A stretch of DNA of 64,000 nt, from assembly GCA_002070265.1 (NCBI GenBank), contig MWCX01000043.1, forward strand, positions 1-64,000. The letters run 5' to 3'. The stretch is from Bacteroidetes bacterium ADurb.Bin174. GTDB taxonomy: Bacteria; Bacteroidota; Bacteroidia; Bacteroidales; Paludibacteraceae. This document shows, piece by piece, positions 1 to 8,395 of this stretch (position 1 is its first letter; each line of letters starts with the position of its first letter). Both the position numbers and the translations under genes were made by a program. Below the pieces are notes generated by a model. The model was not told where the DNA came from. It saw nothing but the letters and a program-made list of their open reading frames with translations, and did not search any database.

Positions 1-1483
1 CGGTGAAAAAGTTGTTTTTACCAATTTGACGGAATCCGGCGAGTTGTGGGACTGGAGCTATGGTGACGGGGCTAAGTCCAGACTGAAAAGTCCAACCTAT
101 ATTTATAAGAAACCCGGAGAATATGACATCAGCTTGATGGTGGATTCAAATAAAAATTACGTCAGGACTAAAAAAATTACCGTGTATGACACCATCCCTT
201 CCATCTATATCAAGGAAGAAAAAGTGCAGTATTATCAAAAGGTGACTTTTAATGCCTTGGTTTATAATCCTTATGGTTATGAAGTCGATTACCAATGGTC
301 GTTTTCCCCGAATGCTAACAGTGAAGATATTGTGGACGGTACATCAAGCGCATCTTCATTAAAGGTGTTTTTTAATCAGACAGAAGTGGAGGAAACCGCC
401 AATCTCATGCTGACTGTCGGAGATTCAATCTACCGAATCAGCAAAACGTTTTTCGTGGAAGATTATCCTGCGCGCAGCATGGTGATGGCACAAAAAAATG
501 GAAAAATCCTTAGGAAGAGAATGTATGTCAATGGTTTTGAGCAATCTAATGAAACAGCATACCAATCCGGCAAACATCCGTTCACCATACAGGTGCAATC
601 AAACAAACTCTATGTCTTTGATGCGGGTACTCATGTTGGTGCTTTAAAAGCAGATATAGCCGATAAAGCAGGTGATGGCAGTATCAGAAAAATAGATTTT
701 GAGACCGGTGAGGAAATCGAAATTATCAATAATTCCACGGTTGGAGCCGAATACGGATTTTATAATGGTTTCTCAGATGGTACAAATATCTACTGGACAG
801 ACTTCAGTAATTTTATCTATAAAACTCCCGATAATAATACGATTTTAGGTAATTTTGAATGGAAGGGTAGTTCAGACGCTCAAACTGAAGTGCCTTATTA
901 TTTCGTCACAACCAATCGTTTGGGCTATGTTGGAAAAGGCATGAATGATGACCAACTGAATGCCGGAATATGGAAATATGATGATGTTTTCTTTTGGGCA
1001 AAAGGGGGATTGGGAAAAGGGATTTATAAATTTACCCAATCTGATATTTTAGATCAAAATGCCGATGATACGACACCTTCGCCCGCTTTGGGAAGTATGT
1101 TGACAGATTATTCCATTCGAAGCTTTACCATAGATGCGGTGAACAGCAAAATTTATTTTTCTGTCACTGCACCGACAGAATCAATCGGTTTCTGGGTTGC
1201 CAAATTAGATGGATCCGGAGCAGAAAGAATAGATGATGCCCCGATGGGAAATCCGATTGAATACATTACGGGTATAGTTATAGACTATATTACCGACAAA
1301 GTCTATTGGTCATACATAGCTCCAGAAACGTATGATGAAAATTATTTTCAAGAAAACCCCACCCATCGCAGCGGTGTGAAGTCTGTGCATTTGTCGAAGC
1401 ACAATTATACAGACAAAAAAATCCAATACTTTGCGCCCGATGTTGAGGTATGGGGTATCAGTATGGATGAATCGGCAAAATAA
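1..1483 (+). CDS. PKD-domain surface protein with propeller-like C-terminal half (5' end outside window)
   Basis: The reading frame is already open at base 2, so the start lies upstream and only the last ~494 residues are seen. An in-frame TTG at base 26 is unlikely to be the start because PKD-like sequence precedes it. The first ~55 residues form a PKD domain (WDWSYGDG, then a YxxPGEYDISL strand). A second Ig/PKD-like segment follows (YQWSFSP). The rest contains repeated strands of YWTD type (IYWTDFS, KIYFSV, KVYWSYI), which suggests a beta-propeller. Such proteins are normally exported and cell-surface or periplasmic in Bacteroidetes; the signal peptide would be off-window. No type IX C-terminal sorting domain is obvious. 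The stop is followed 2 bp later by a glycosyltransferase start. Substrate and role are unknown. Confidence 0.7.
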   Translation, partial: GEKVVFTNLTESGELWDWSYGDGAKSRLKSPTYIYKKPGEYDISLMVDSNKNYVRTKKITVYDTIPSIYIKEEKVQYYQKVTFNALVYNPYGYEVDYQWSFSPNANSEDIVDGTSSASSLKVFFNQTEVEETANLMLTVGDSIYRISKTFFVEDYPARSMVMAQKNGKILRKRMYVNGFEQSNETAYQSGKHPFTIQVQSNKLYVFDAGTHVGALKADIADKAGDGSIRKIDFETGEEIEIINNSTVGAEYGFYNGFSDGTNIYWTDFSNFIYKTPDNNTILGNFEWKGSSDAQTEVPYYFVTTNRLGYVGKGMNDDQLNAGIWKYDDVFFWAKGGLGKGIYKFTQSDILDQNADDTTPSPALGSMLTDYSIRSFTIDAVNSKIYFSVTAPTESIGFWVAKLDGSGAERIDDAPMGNPIEYITGIVIDYITDKVYWSYIAPETYDENYFQENPTHRSGVKSVHLSKHNYTDKKIQYFAPDVEVWGISMDESAK

Positions 1484-1485
1484 GC

Positions 1486-2394
1486 ATGTTATCTATCTTA
1501 ATTCCTACATATAACTATAATATCACCCCATTGGTTGGGGAGCTTCACAAACAGGCAATCTCCTTAAATATTATCTTCGAAATTCTTGTAATGGAAGATG
1601 GGTCAACTTTATTTGTAGAGGAGAATCAAGAAATAGGTAAGCTTGAGCATTGTAAACACATCATATTAACCGAAAATATTGGTAGATCAGCTATCAGAAA
1701 TAAATTAGCTGATAGCGCAAAACATCAATTTTTACTTTTTGCTGACTGTGATGCAGAGGTGCAAAACGTAAATTTCATAGCAAATTACCTTCCTTTCTGT
1801 GAAGATGATGCAGTGATTATAGGTGGAACTGCTTATGATCCTAATAATCATGATCCCGCATATAGTTTGCGTTTAAAATATGGAAGAGCAAGAGAAGCCA
1901 ATACTGATTATATAAAGGGTCAAAAAGGATATGAGAACTTTACGACCTTTAATTTTCTGATTGATAAAAAGGTTTTTGATAAGGTACGATTTGATGTAAA
2001 GATTACAGGCTATGGGCATGAGGATACATTATTTGGACATGCACTACATGAGCAAGGATATAGCTTCCAAAGAATCAACAATCCACTTATTCATAAAGGC
2101 TTGGATGATAATGAAAGCTTCTTGCGAAAGACAATAGAAAGTGTGAAAAACTTATATCTACTATATATATCCGGCAAATATCCTTTTTTAGCTGAAGAAT
2201 CCAAACTTTTGCGCACATTTATAAAACTGAAGCAATTTAAACTTGTCCGATTGATGAGTTTAAAGCTAAAACTTTCTAAGCCTATATTGGAGAGAAACTT
2301 AAAAAGTGAGCATCCAAGTTTGTTCTATTATGATATATACAAACTCGCTTGGATTTGTTATTTTTATGTGCATGCTGACAAGTTGTCAGATTGA
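1486..2394 (+). CDS. Family 2 glycosyltransferase
   Basis: 302 residues. The N-terminus has the GT-A fold opening of family 2 enzymes (LSILIPTYNYN), an acidic residue after strand 2 (VMEDGST), the NIGRSAIRNKLA helix and the metal/nucleotide-binding acidic motif FADCDAE near residue 92. Later GYGHEDTLFGHAL resembles the acceptor-side ED motif of GT2 enzymes. No membrane helices are evident, so it is probably cytoplasmic or peripherally membrane bound. It starts 2 bp after the PKD gene, so the two are probably cotranscribed and it may act on surface glycans or glycoproteins (inference). The gene looks more AT-rich than its neighbours, which could mean lateral acquisition. Sugar and acceptor cannot be told from sequence. 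Confidence 0.8.
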   Translation: MLSILIPTYNYNITPLVGELHKQAISLNIIFEILVMEDGSTLFVEENQEIGKLEHCKHIILTENIGRSAIRNKLADSAKHQFLLFADCDAEVQNVNFIANYLPFCEDDAVIIGGTAYDPNNHDPAYSLRLKYGRAREANTDYIKGQKGYENFTTFNFLIDKKVFDKVRFDVKITGYGHEDTLFGHALHEQGYSFQRINNPLIHKGLDDNESFLRKTIESVKNLYLLYISGKYPFLAEESKLLRTFIKLKQFKLVRLMSLKLKLSKPILERNLKSEHPSLFYYDIYKLAWICYFYVHADKLSD

Positions 2395-2405
2395 AACCAT
2401 GTGTT

Positions 2406-2480
2406 CCCGCCTTTACGTTATCAATAAACTGACATTCTTTACCTATTTTTCCTTTGGCATATATTCTGACTAAAGGCGGG
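2406..2480. repeat. 10-bp perfect inverted repeat upstream of groES
   Basis: CCCGCCTTTA at 2406-2415 is matched exactly by its reverse complement at 2471-2480, with 55 bp between. It lies after the glycosyltransferase stop and ~50 bp before groES. It could be an RNA element, a remnant of an inserted element, or chance. No CIRCE element was found here. Confidence 0.45.
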
Positions 2481-2528
2481 CTGTTAAAATAAAAAACAAT
2501 TCAACATTAATTTAAAAATATTGTAATT

Positions 2529-2798
2529 ATGAACATCAAACCATTAGGAGACCGTGTATTGGTGAAGCCTGCAGCGGTCGAAGAAAAAACAGTCAGTGGA
2601 ATTATTATTCCGGATTCAGCAAAAGAAAAACCCTTGAAAGGTGAAGTTTTGGCAGTTGGAAAAGGAACCAAAGATGAGGCTATGGAGGTCGCAGTGGGCA
2701 ATACTGTTTTGTACAGTAAATACGCAGGTACAGAATTAGACTTAGATGGAGAAAAATATCTGATGATGCGCCAATCCGATATCTTGGCAATTATCTAA
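2529..2798 (+). CDS. groES: Co-chaperonin GroES (Hsp10)
   Basis: 89 residues, slightly shorter than the typical 94-97. It opens [14 protein letters not shown], has the mobile loop region ([18 protein letters not shown]) and the conserved [10 protein letters not shown] and [11 protein letters not shown] strands. It forms the heptameric lid of the GroEL folding chamber in the cytoplasm. It sits 51 bp upstream of groEL in the usual operon order. The ATG at 2529 is preceded by an A/T-rich leader without a Shine-Dalgarno, as is normal for this phylum. No HrcA/CIRCE operator was recognised upstream. Confidence 0.97.
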   Translation: MNIKPLGDRVLVKPAAVEEKTVSGIIIPDSAKEKPLKGEVLAVGKGTKDEAMEVAVGNTVLYSKYAGTELDLDGEKYLMMRQSDILAII

Positions 2799-2849
2799 TT
2801 GGAAAGTTTTAAATTGTAAATCGTAAATCATAAAATAGTAAATAAAATT

Positions 2850-4481
2850 ATGGCTAAAGAAATGTTATTCGATATTGATGCCCGGGAAGAATTAAAAAAG
2901 GGCGTCGATGCTATTGCTAACGCAGTAAAAGTAACTTTAGGACCTAAAGGTAGAAACGTTATTATAGAGAAGAAATTTGGTGCACCTCAGATTACCAAAG
3001 ATGGTGTTACCGTTGCAAAAGAAGTTGAGTTGGAAGATTCATTCCAAAATCTCGGTGCACAGTTGGTGAAAGAAGTGGCTTCCAAAACCGGGGATGATGC
3101 CGGTGACGGAACAACCACTGCTACCGTATTGGCACAAGCCATCGTGAATGTGGGTTTGAAAAACGTAACTGCCGGTGCCAATCCTATGGATTTGAAACGT
3201 GGAATAGACAAGGCTGTTGCACAAGTCGTTGAAAGCATTGCTAAACAAGCAAAATCTGTTGGAGATGATTATGACAAGATTGAGCAGGTAGCAACTATTT
3301 CTGCTAATAACGATGCAACCATCGGTGCTTTGATTGCCGATGCCATGCGAAAAGTTTCTAAAGATGGCGTTATCACCATTGAAGAGGCAAAAGGAACGGA
3401 TACCCATATCGACATAGTAGAAGGTATGCAGTTCGACAGGGGCTATATTTCTCCTTATTTTGTAACCAATACTGAAAAGATGGAAGTGGAAATGGAGAAC
3501 CCTTACATCCTTATTTATGATAAGAAAATCAGTAATTTAAAGGAATTATTACCTGTTTTGGAACCGGCTGTTCAATCCGGTCGTCCATTTTTGATTATTG
3601 CGGAAGATGTTGAGTCGGAAGCATTGACTACTTTGGTAGTAAACCGTTTGCGCAGTTCATTGAAAATTTGTGCAGTAAAAGCTCCCGGCTTCGGTGATCG
3701 CCGCAAAGAAATGTTGGAAGATATTGCCATCTTGACCGGTGGCGTAGTTATCTCTGAAGAAAAGGGAATTACCCTGGAGAAAGCTACTTTAGAGATGATG
3801 GGTTCAGCTGAAAAAATTACTGTTGACAAAGACAATACGGTTATCGTAAATGGTGTGGGTGACAAGGATGCCATCAGCAAACGCATCGGACAAATAAAAA
3901 CACAGATTGAAACTACTACTTCCGATTATGATCGCGAAAAGTTACAGGAACGTTTGGCTAAATTAGCCGGTGGTGTTGCGGTATTGTATGTTGGTGCGGC
4001 TTCTGAAGTAGAAATGAAAGAAAAGAAAGACCGCGTGGACGATGCATTAAGTGCTACGCGTGCTGCTATCGAAGAAGGTATAGTACCGGGTGGTGGTGTT
4101 GCATATATCAGAGCCATCGAATCTTTAGCTTCGCTGAAAGCAGAAAATGATGATGAGGGAACCGGTATCGATATCATCAAACGTGCTATTGAAGAGCCTT
4201 TGCGTCAGATAGTAAATAATGCCGGAAAAGAAGGTGCAGTAGTGGTTCAAAAGGTGATGGAAGGTAAAGCCGATTATGGCTTCAACGCTCGTACTGAAAC
4301 TTACGAGAATCTACTTGCAGCCGGTGTTGTTGACCCTGCCAAAGTTACCAGGGTAGCTTTAGAGAATGCAGCTTCCATTGCAGGCATGTTCTTAACTACC
4401 GAATGTGTGCTTGTTGAAAAGAAAGAAGATGAACCTATGCCTCAAATGCCTATGGGTGGTGGAATGGGTGGTATGATGTAA
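2850..4481 (+). CDS. groL: Chaperonin GroEL (Hsp60)
   Basis: 543 residues, full length. The ATP-binding loop [10 protein letters not shown] lies at about residues 85-94, the apical-domain segment ([19 protein letters not shown]) near 280-300, and the protein ends in the Gly/Met-rich tail ([11 protein letters not shown]). It forms the double-ring folding machine that works with GroES. It follows groES by 51 bp and a strong hairpin terminator closes the operon. Its leader carries GTAAATC-like heptamers just before the ATG, a pattern seen again before other starts in this window. Confidence 0.98.
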   Translation: MAKEMLFDIDAREELKKGVDAIANAVKVTLGPKGRNVIIEKKFGAPQITKDGVTVAKEVELEDSFQNLGAQLVKEVASKTGDDAGDGTTTATVLAQAIVNVGLKNVTAGANPMDLKRGIDKAVAQVVESIAKQAKSVGDDYDKIEQVATISANNDATIGALIADAMRKVSKDGVITIEEAKGTDTHIDIVEGMQFDRGYISPYFVTNTEKMEVEMENPYILIYDKKISNLKELLPVLEPAVQSGRPFLIIAEDVESEALTTLVVNRLRSSLKICAVKAPGFGDRRKEMLEDIAILTGGVVISEEKGITLEKATLEMMGSAEKITVDKDNTVIVNGVGDKDAISKRIGQIKTQIETTTSDYDREKLQERLAKLAGGVAVLYVGAASEVEMKEKKDRVDDALSATRAAIEEGIVPGGGVAYIRAIESLASLKAENDDEGTGIDIIKRAIEEPLRQIVNNAGKEGAVVVQKVMEGKADYGFNARTETYENLLAAGVVDPAKVTRVALENAASIAGMFLTTECVLVEKKEDEPMPQMPMGGGMGGMM

Positions 4482-4504
4482 TACAATAACATCTTTTATA
4501 ATTG

Positions 4505-4545
4505 AAAATCTCCAATGGATATGATTCCATTGGAGATTTTTTTCT
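4505..4545 (+). terminator. Rho-independent terminator of groES-groEL
   Basis: A 15-bp perfect stem (4505-4519 with 4526-4540), loop TATGAT, followed by a T-run. It lies 23 bp after the groEL stop. Confidence 0.9.
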
Positions 4546-4599
4546 TTATTTAGAATCAATTTAATTAGAGAAAAATTTCATTAATTAAACGTTAAATCG

Positions 4600-4631
4600 T
4601 GTAATTATATGTAATTAATATGCTATTTTTG
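4600..4631 (+). promoter_or_regulatory. Promoter of the hydrogenase operon with two direct repeats
   Basis: TATTTTTG at 4624-4631 fits the Bacteroidetes -7 element TAnnTTTG. The octamer TGTAATTA occurs twice just upstream, at 4600-4607 and 4610-4617, spaced exactly 10 bp (one helical turn), where a -33 box or operator would sit. No clear TTG -33 box is present. The start codon of the first gene is ~85 bp downstream. Regulator unknown. Confidence 0.5.
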
Positions 4632-4715
4632 CAGCTGATGATGATTTAAATGAAGACAAGTTTGACTTCTTTGTTTTAAAAATAATCCATTCATTAACTC
4701 AAATCTGATAAGCAT

Positions 4716-5249
4716 ATGGATACACTTAATCCTTGTGTGGTAGAAGAGAAGATACTTGACGAGATAGTTGCAAAGTACAAGGACAGACCCGGCGTTTTGC
4801 TTTCGACTTTGGAAGCTGTTCAGGAGGCTAATCCTTTGAAATTTCTTCCACAAAAAACCCTTGCACAAGTAGCTCACAAATTGAATGTACCCCTGACCCA
4901 GGTGTACTCCGTAGCTACCTTTTATTCCTTTTTTAATTTAAAACCTCAGGGCAAGCACACCATAGTGGTTTGCCGCGGCACGGCTTGCCATACCAAGGGT
5001 TCGCGTGAATTGCTCAACAGCGTGGGGCAGATTTTAGGTTTTCGGTATCAATATGATGAAACTGAACCGAGTTATACCACGCCTGATCATGAGTTTACCA
5101 TTCGCACGGTGGCTTGTTTCGGACAGTGTGCACAGGCACCGGTTGTCTCTGTGGATGGGGTGATTCACAGTTATGTGAATGCTCCTAAATTGCTGAAAAT
5201 TTTGAAAAAAGTTAAATCTTCCTCTTATGCAAAGAATCAATCTAAATAA
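4716..5249 (+). CDS. hydC: NuoE-like [2Fe-2S] subunit of NAD-linked [FeFe] hydrogenase (HydC-type)
   Basis: 177 residues, thioredoxin-like [2Fe-2S] protein of the NuoE/HydC/HndA family. The cluster ligands are visible as C86-x4-C91 (CRGTAC) and C134-x3-C138 (CFGQC). The N-terminal helical part (LSTLEAVQEAN, VATFYSFF) is typical. In the family this subunit passes electrons between the flavin subunit and the rest of the complex. It is the first gene of a three-gene operon. Its 3' end overlaps the next gene (start at 5227), which indicates translational coupling and a fixed complex. The alternative, a complex I NuoE, is unlikely because the downstream gene is an [FeFe] hydrogenase and no other nuo genes are present. 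Confidence 0.88.
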   Translation: MDTLNPCVVEEKILDEIVAKYKDRPGVLLSTLEAVQEANPLKFLPQKTLAQVAHKLNVPLTQVYSVATFYSFFNLKPQGKHTIVVCRGTACHTKGSRELLNSVGQILGFRYQYDETEPSYTTPDHEFTIRTVACFGQCAQAPVVSVDGVIHSYVNAPKLLKILKKVKSSSYAKNQSK

Positions 5250-8200
5250 CTTCGAACAAATCAGCCGTTCCTACATGAAGAATATCCTGCCGGACGTACC
5301 TATGATCATGGTGGGTATGGGGACTTGCGGCATCGGAAATGGTGCTGATGTGCTTTATGAAACTTTGCAAAAGCACGCAGAACAACAAAAATATGACTGT
5401 ATCATCAAACCAACAGGATGCTTCGGCTTTTGTGCGGAAGAGCCTTTGGTTACCTTGTATCAACCGGGTAAACCGATGTTGGTGTATGCGCGTGTTACTG
5501 TAAGTGATGTTGTGAAAATCTTGGATGGGGCTATATCGGGTAAGCTATATGGTCGCAAGGTTTTGTGCCGTATTGAGAAATGGGATTTTATCACTTCGCA
5601 AGTCGAATTTGGTAAAGGCTATGAAAAATATCCCTTATGGGATGAAATTCCTTTCTTCAAGGGACAGAAAAAAATCGTGCTGCGCAATGCAGGACTGATC
5701 AATCCCGAATCCATAGAAGATTATATCGCCGTTGGCGGATATCGTGCTTTGTTTAAGGTGCTTTCCGGCATGACAGCTGATGATATCATTACTGAAGTGA
5801 AAAACTCAGGCATGCGAGGGCGCGGTGGTGCGGGCTTCCCAACCGGTATAAAATGGGAGCTGATGAAGAAAAACGGCAACGGAAAAAAATATCTCATTTG
5901 TAATGCTGATGAGGGTGACCCCGGTGCATATATGAATCGAAATGAAATTGAAAGCGATCCGCATGCCATTTTGGAAGGCATGATGATAGCCGCTTGTGGC
6001 ATGGGTTCCGATGAAGGGATTGCCTATATTCGGGCTGAATATCCTTTAGCAATCAAGAGATTGGAAAAAGCCCAAATACAAGCTGAAGCTTTGGGTTTGA
6101 TTGGAGATAATATCTTTGGAACTGACTTCAATTTCAAATTTGATTTTGTGGAAGGTGCCGGCGCATTTGTATGTGGGGAAGAAACGGCCTTGATTGCTTC
6201 CATAGAAGGAAAAGCCGGTCGCCCCGTTCCTCGTCCGCCTTACCCCGCTGCCAAAGGTTTATACGGTTATCCTACCAATATCAATAATGTGGAAACCTGG
6301 TGCAATATCCCGGTTATCATCGACAGAGGTGGTCAGTGGTTCCGCGAAACAGGAACGGATAAAAGTCCGGGTACCAAAGTATTCTCCTTGGTAGGGAAGA
6401 TTAAAAATACGGGTTTGGTGGAAATGCCCATGGGTTCTACCATCAATCAATTTGTGTTTGATATTGGCGAAGGTACAGGGAGTAGCATTAAGAAAGTGAA
6501 AGCCATTCAAACGGGTGGTCCTTCCGGTGGTTGTATTCCATTAGAATTATTCAATACTGCCGTAGATTATGAATCCCTCGCCAAGATAGGTGCTATCATG
6601 GGTTCGGGAGGTATGGTGGTCATGGATCAAGATAACTGTATGGTGGATGTGGCGCGTTATTTTTTGGAATTCAATGCCTCTGAATCCTGTGGAAAATGTA
6701 CGCCTTGTCGCGAAGGCTTGACACAGGCTTTAAGGATACTGACCAAGATTACGCAAGGCAAAGGTACTAATGCCGATTTAGTGATGTTGGAGATGTTAAG
6801 TCAGACCATCAAGGATACTGCGATTTGTGGGTTGGGTCAAACTGCGCCGAATCCCATTCTTACTACCCTGAAATACTTTAGGCATGAGTATGAAGAGCAT
6901 ATCCACGAAAAACGCTGCTATGCCGGTGTTTGTGAAGATCTCTTCTTAGCTTTGTGCGAAAATTCGTGTCCTTTGCACATGAATATCCCGGCATATATAG
7001 AATTGATTAAAGAAGATCGTATCGAAGATGCCTTTGAGGTTACTTTGCGAGATAATCCGCTTCCGGGAACCATAGGTAGAATTTGTCACTTTCACTGCCA
7101 AATGCGCTGTCGCCGCGAAATGTTGGATGAACCGGTTTCTCAGGGAGAAATACATCGCTATTTAGCTGATACCATGTATAAACTTGGGAAGGAAAATGAG
7201 ATATATCAGAAACTTATCAAGGAAAAACTGCCGGCTACCGGTAAGAAGATTGCTATCGTGGGTGCCGGTCCTGCCGGTCTGACTGCCGCATTTTATTTGG
7301 TTCGCTTGGGACATGAAATTGTTATTTACGATTCTTTCCCCGAACCGGGTGGCTTGTTAAGATATGGCATTCCTCGTTATCGCTTGCCTAATGCAGTCTT
7401 GAAGAAAGAAGTTGATCTTATCAAAAAATTAGGTGTAAAATTCATGCAAAATACTGCCATCGGCACAGATATTCCACTGAAGCAATTAGAAGCAGAATAT
7501 GATGCCATCTATGTGGCTGTTGGAGCTTGGAAAGAAATGGGATTGAATATACCGGGTGAAGACGCCAAGGGTGTTTATTCAGGAACAGAATTGTTGAAAT
7601 CATTCGCTATGGACAAGGAGCCGCCTGCGGCTGAAAAAGTGGTTGTCATTGGAGGTGGTAATGTGGCTATTGACGTTGCTCGAAGCATGTGGCGATACGG
7701 CAAGCAAGTGACTGTAGTATATCGTCGTGAAAAATGCGATATGCCTGCCAATGATGCTGAAATCAGGGAGTCGGAGGCTGAAGGCATCAAATTCCATTTC
7801 ATGTCGGCGCCGGCTGAGGTGATGGTTGATGCCGATAATCAAGTGAAGGGTTTAAAGGTTGAGCTGATGACTTGCGGTGGCATAGATACGTCCGGCAGAA
7901 GAAAGCCCGTCAAAACCGGTAAGTTCGATGAAATTGCTTGCGACGCCATTGTGTTGGCAATTGGTGAAACTGTGGATGCTGACCTGTGGCAGACCGAAGG
8001 TTTAGAAATCGCGTCTTGGGGTGGAAGAATTAAGATTAATGCCTTAACACAGCAAACCACCAAGGCTAAAATTTATGCCGGTGGTGATGCAGTAACCGGT
8101 CCTTCTACTGCTGCGGAAGCCATGGGCATGGCTAAGAAAGCAGTGGAAGCCATCGACTTCGATTTGATGCAGGAAAAACGCTATCATCTGTTGTATAAGA

Positions 8201-8379
8201 AGTTTACCTACAGAAATGTAGTCCCGGAAAATCCGAAAAAATCTCCTATGAACGTATCTTATAAGTTAGATGTAAGAGACAGGGTAGGTAGTTTTATCGA
8301 GGTAGATTGTGGCTATACCGGCGAGCAAGCTTTGCACGAAGTGAATCGTTGTTTGAGATGTGATGTACGTTGTGAATAA
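5227..8379 (+). CDS. hydB: NuoF/HydB-type flavoprotein fused to a GltD-like FAD/NAD(P) module
   Basis: 1050 residues, far longer than a plain HydB (~600). Order: N-terminal thioredoxin-like [2Fe-2S] domain (C34, C65, C69; the first Cys of the expected C-x4-C is absent); NuoF core from ~130 with the FMN loop GRGGAGFPTG, NADEGDPGAYMNR, GAGAFVCGEETAL and the [4Fe-4S] motif ESCGKCTPCREG near 485; then, in place of the C-terminal 2[4Fe-4S] ferredoxin domain of Thermotoga HydB, a GltD/NfnB-type Fe-S helical domain (~575-660), an FAD Rossmann motif VGAGPAGLTAAF near 678 and a second dinucleotide site VIGGGNVAIDVARS near 805. A C-terminal CLRCDVRC follows. Inference: a flavin subunit that can link NADH and possibly NADPH to ferredoxin and the hydrogenase. 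It overlaps the genes on both sides. Confidence 0.88.
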   Translation: MQRINLNNFEQISRSYMKNILPDVPMIMVGMGTCGIGNGADVLYETLQKHAEQQKYDCIIKPTGCFGFCAEEPLVTLYQPGKPMLVYARVTVSDVVKILDGAISGKLYGRKVLCRIEKWDFITSQVEFGKGYEKYPLWDEIPFFKGQKKIVLRNAGLINPESIEDYIAVGGYRALFKVLSGMTADDIITEVKNSGMRGRGGAGFPTGIKWELMKKNGNGKKYLICNADEGDPGAYMNRNEIESDPHAILEGMMIAACGMGSDEGIAYIRAEYPLAIKRLEKAQIQAEALGLIGDNIFGTDFNFKFDFVEGAGAFVCGEETALIASIEGKAGRPVPRPPYPAAKGLYGYPTNINNVETWCNIPVIIDRGGQWFRETGTDKSPGTKVFSLVGKIKNTGLVEMPMGSTINQFVFDIGEGTGSSIKKVKAIQTGGPSGGCIPLELFNTAVDYESLAKIGAIMGSGGMVVMDQDNCMVDVARYFLEFNASESCGKCTPCREGLTQALRILTKITQGKGTNADLVMLEMLSQTIKDTAICGLGQTAPNPILTTLKYFRHEYEEHIHEKRCYAGVCEDLFLALCENSCPLHMNIPAYIELIKEDRIEDAFEVTLRDNPLPGTIGRICHFHCQMRCRREMLDEPVSQGEIHRYLADTMYKLGKENEIYQKLIKEKLPATGKKIAIVGAGPAGLTAAFYLVRLGHEIVIYDSFPEPGGLLRYGIPRYRLPNAVLKKEVDLIKKLGVKFMQNTAIGTDIPLKQLEAEYDAIYVAVGAWKEMGLNIPGEDAKGVYSGTELLKSFAMDKEPPAAEKVVVIGGGNVAIDVARSMWRYGKQVTVVYRREKCDMPANDAEIRESEAEGIKFHFMSAPAEVMVDADNQVKGLKVELMTCGGIDTSGRRKPVKTGKFDEIACDAIVLAIGETVDADLWQTEGLEIASWGGRIKINALTQQTTKAKIYAGGDAVTGPSTAAEAMGMAKKAVEAIDFDLMQEKRYHLLYKKFTYRNVVPENPKKSPMNVSYKLDVRDRVGSFIEVDCGYTGEQALHEVNRCLRCDVRCE

Positions 8380-8395
8380 TATTAAAATAGATACT

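Noticed and set aside
2395-2528. CIRCE/HrcA operator upstream of groES
   Set aside because: No TTAGCACTC-N9-GAGTGCTAA-like sequence on either strand.
8360-8395. GTG start of hydA at 8360
   Set aside because: The 12 extra residues precede the natural ferredoxin-domain start and overlap hydB; the ATG at 8396 is preferred, though coupling from 8360 cannot be excluded.
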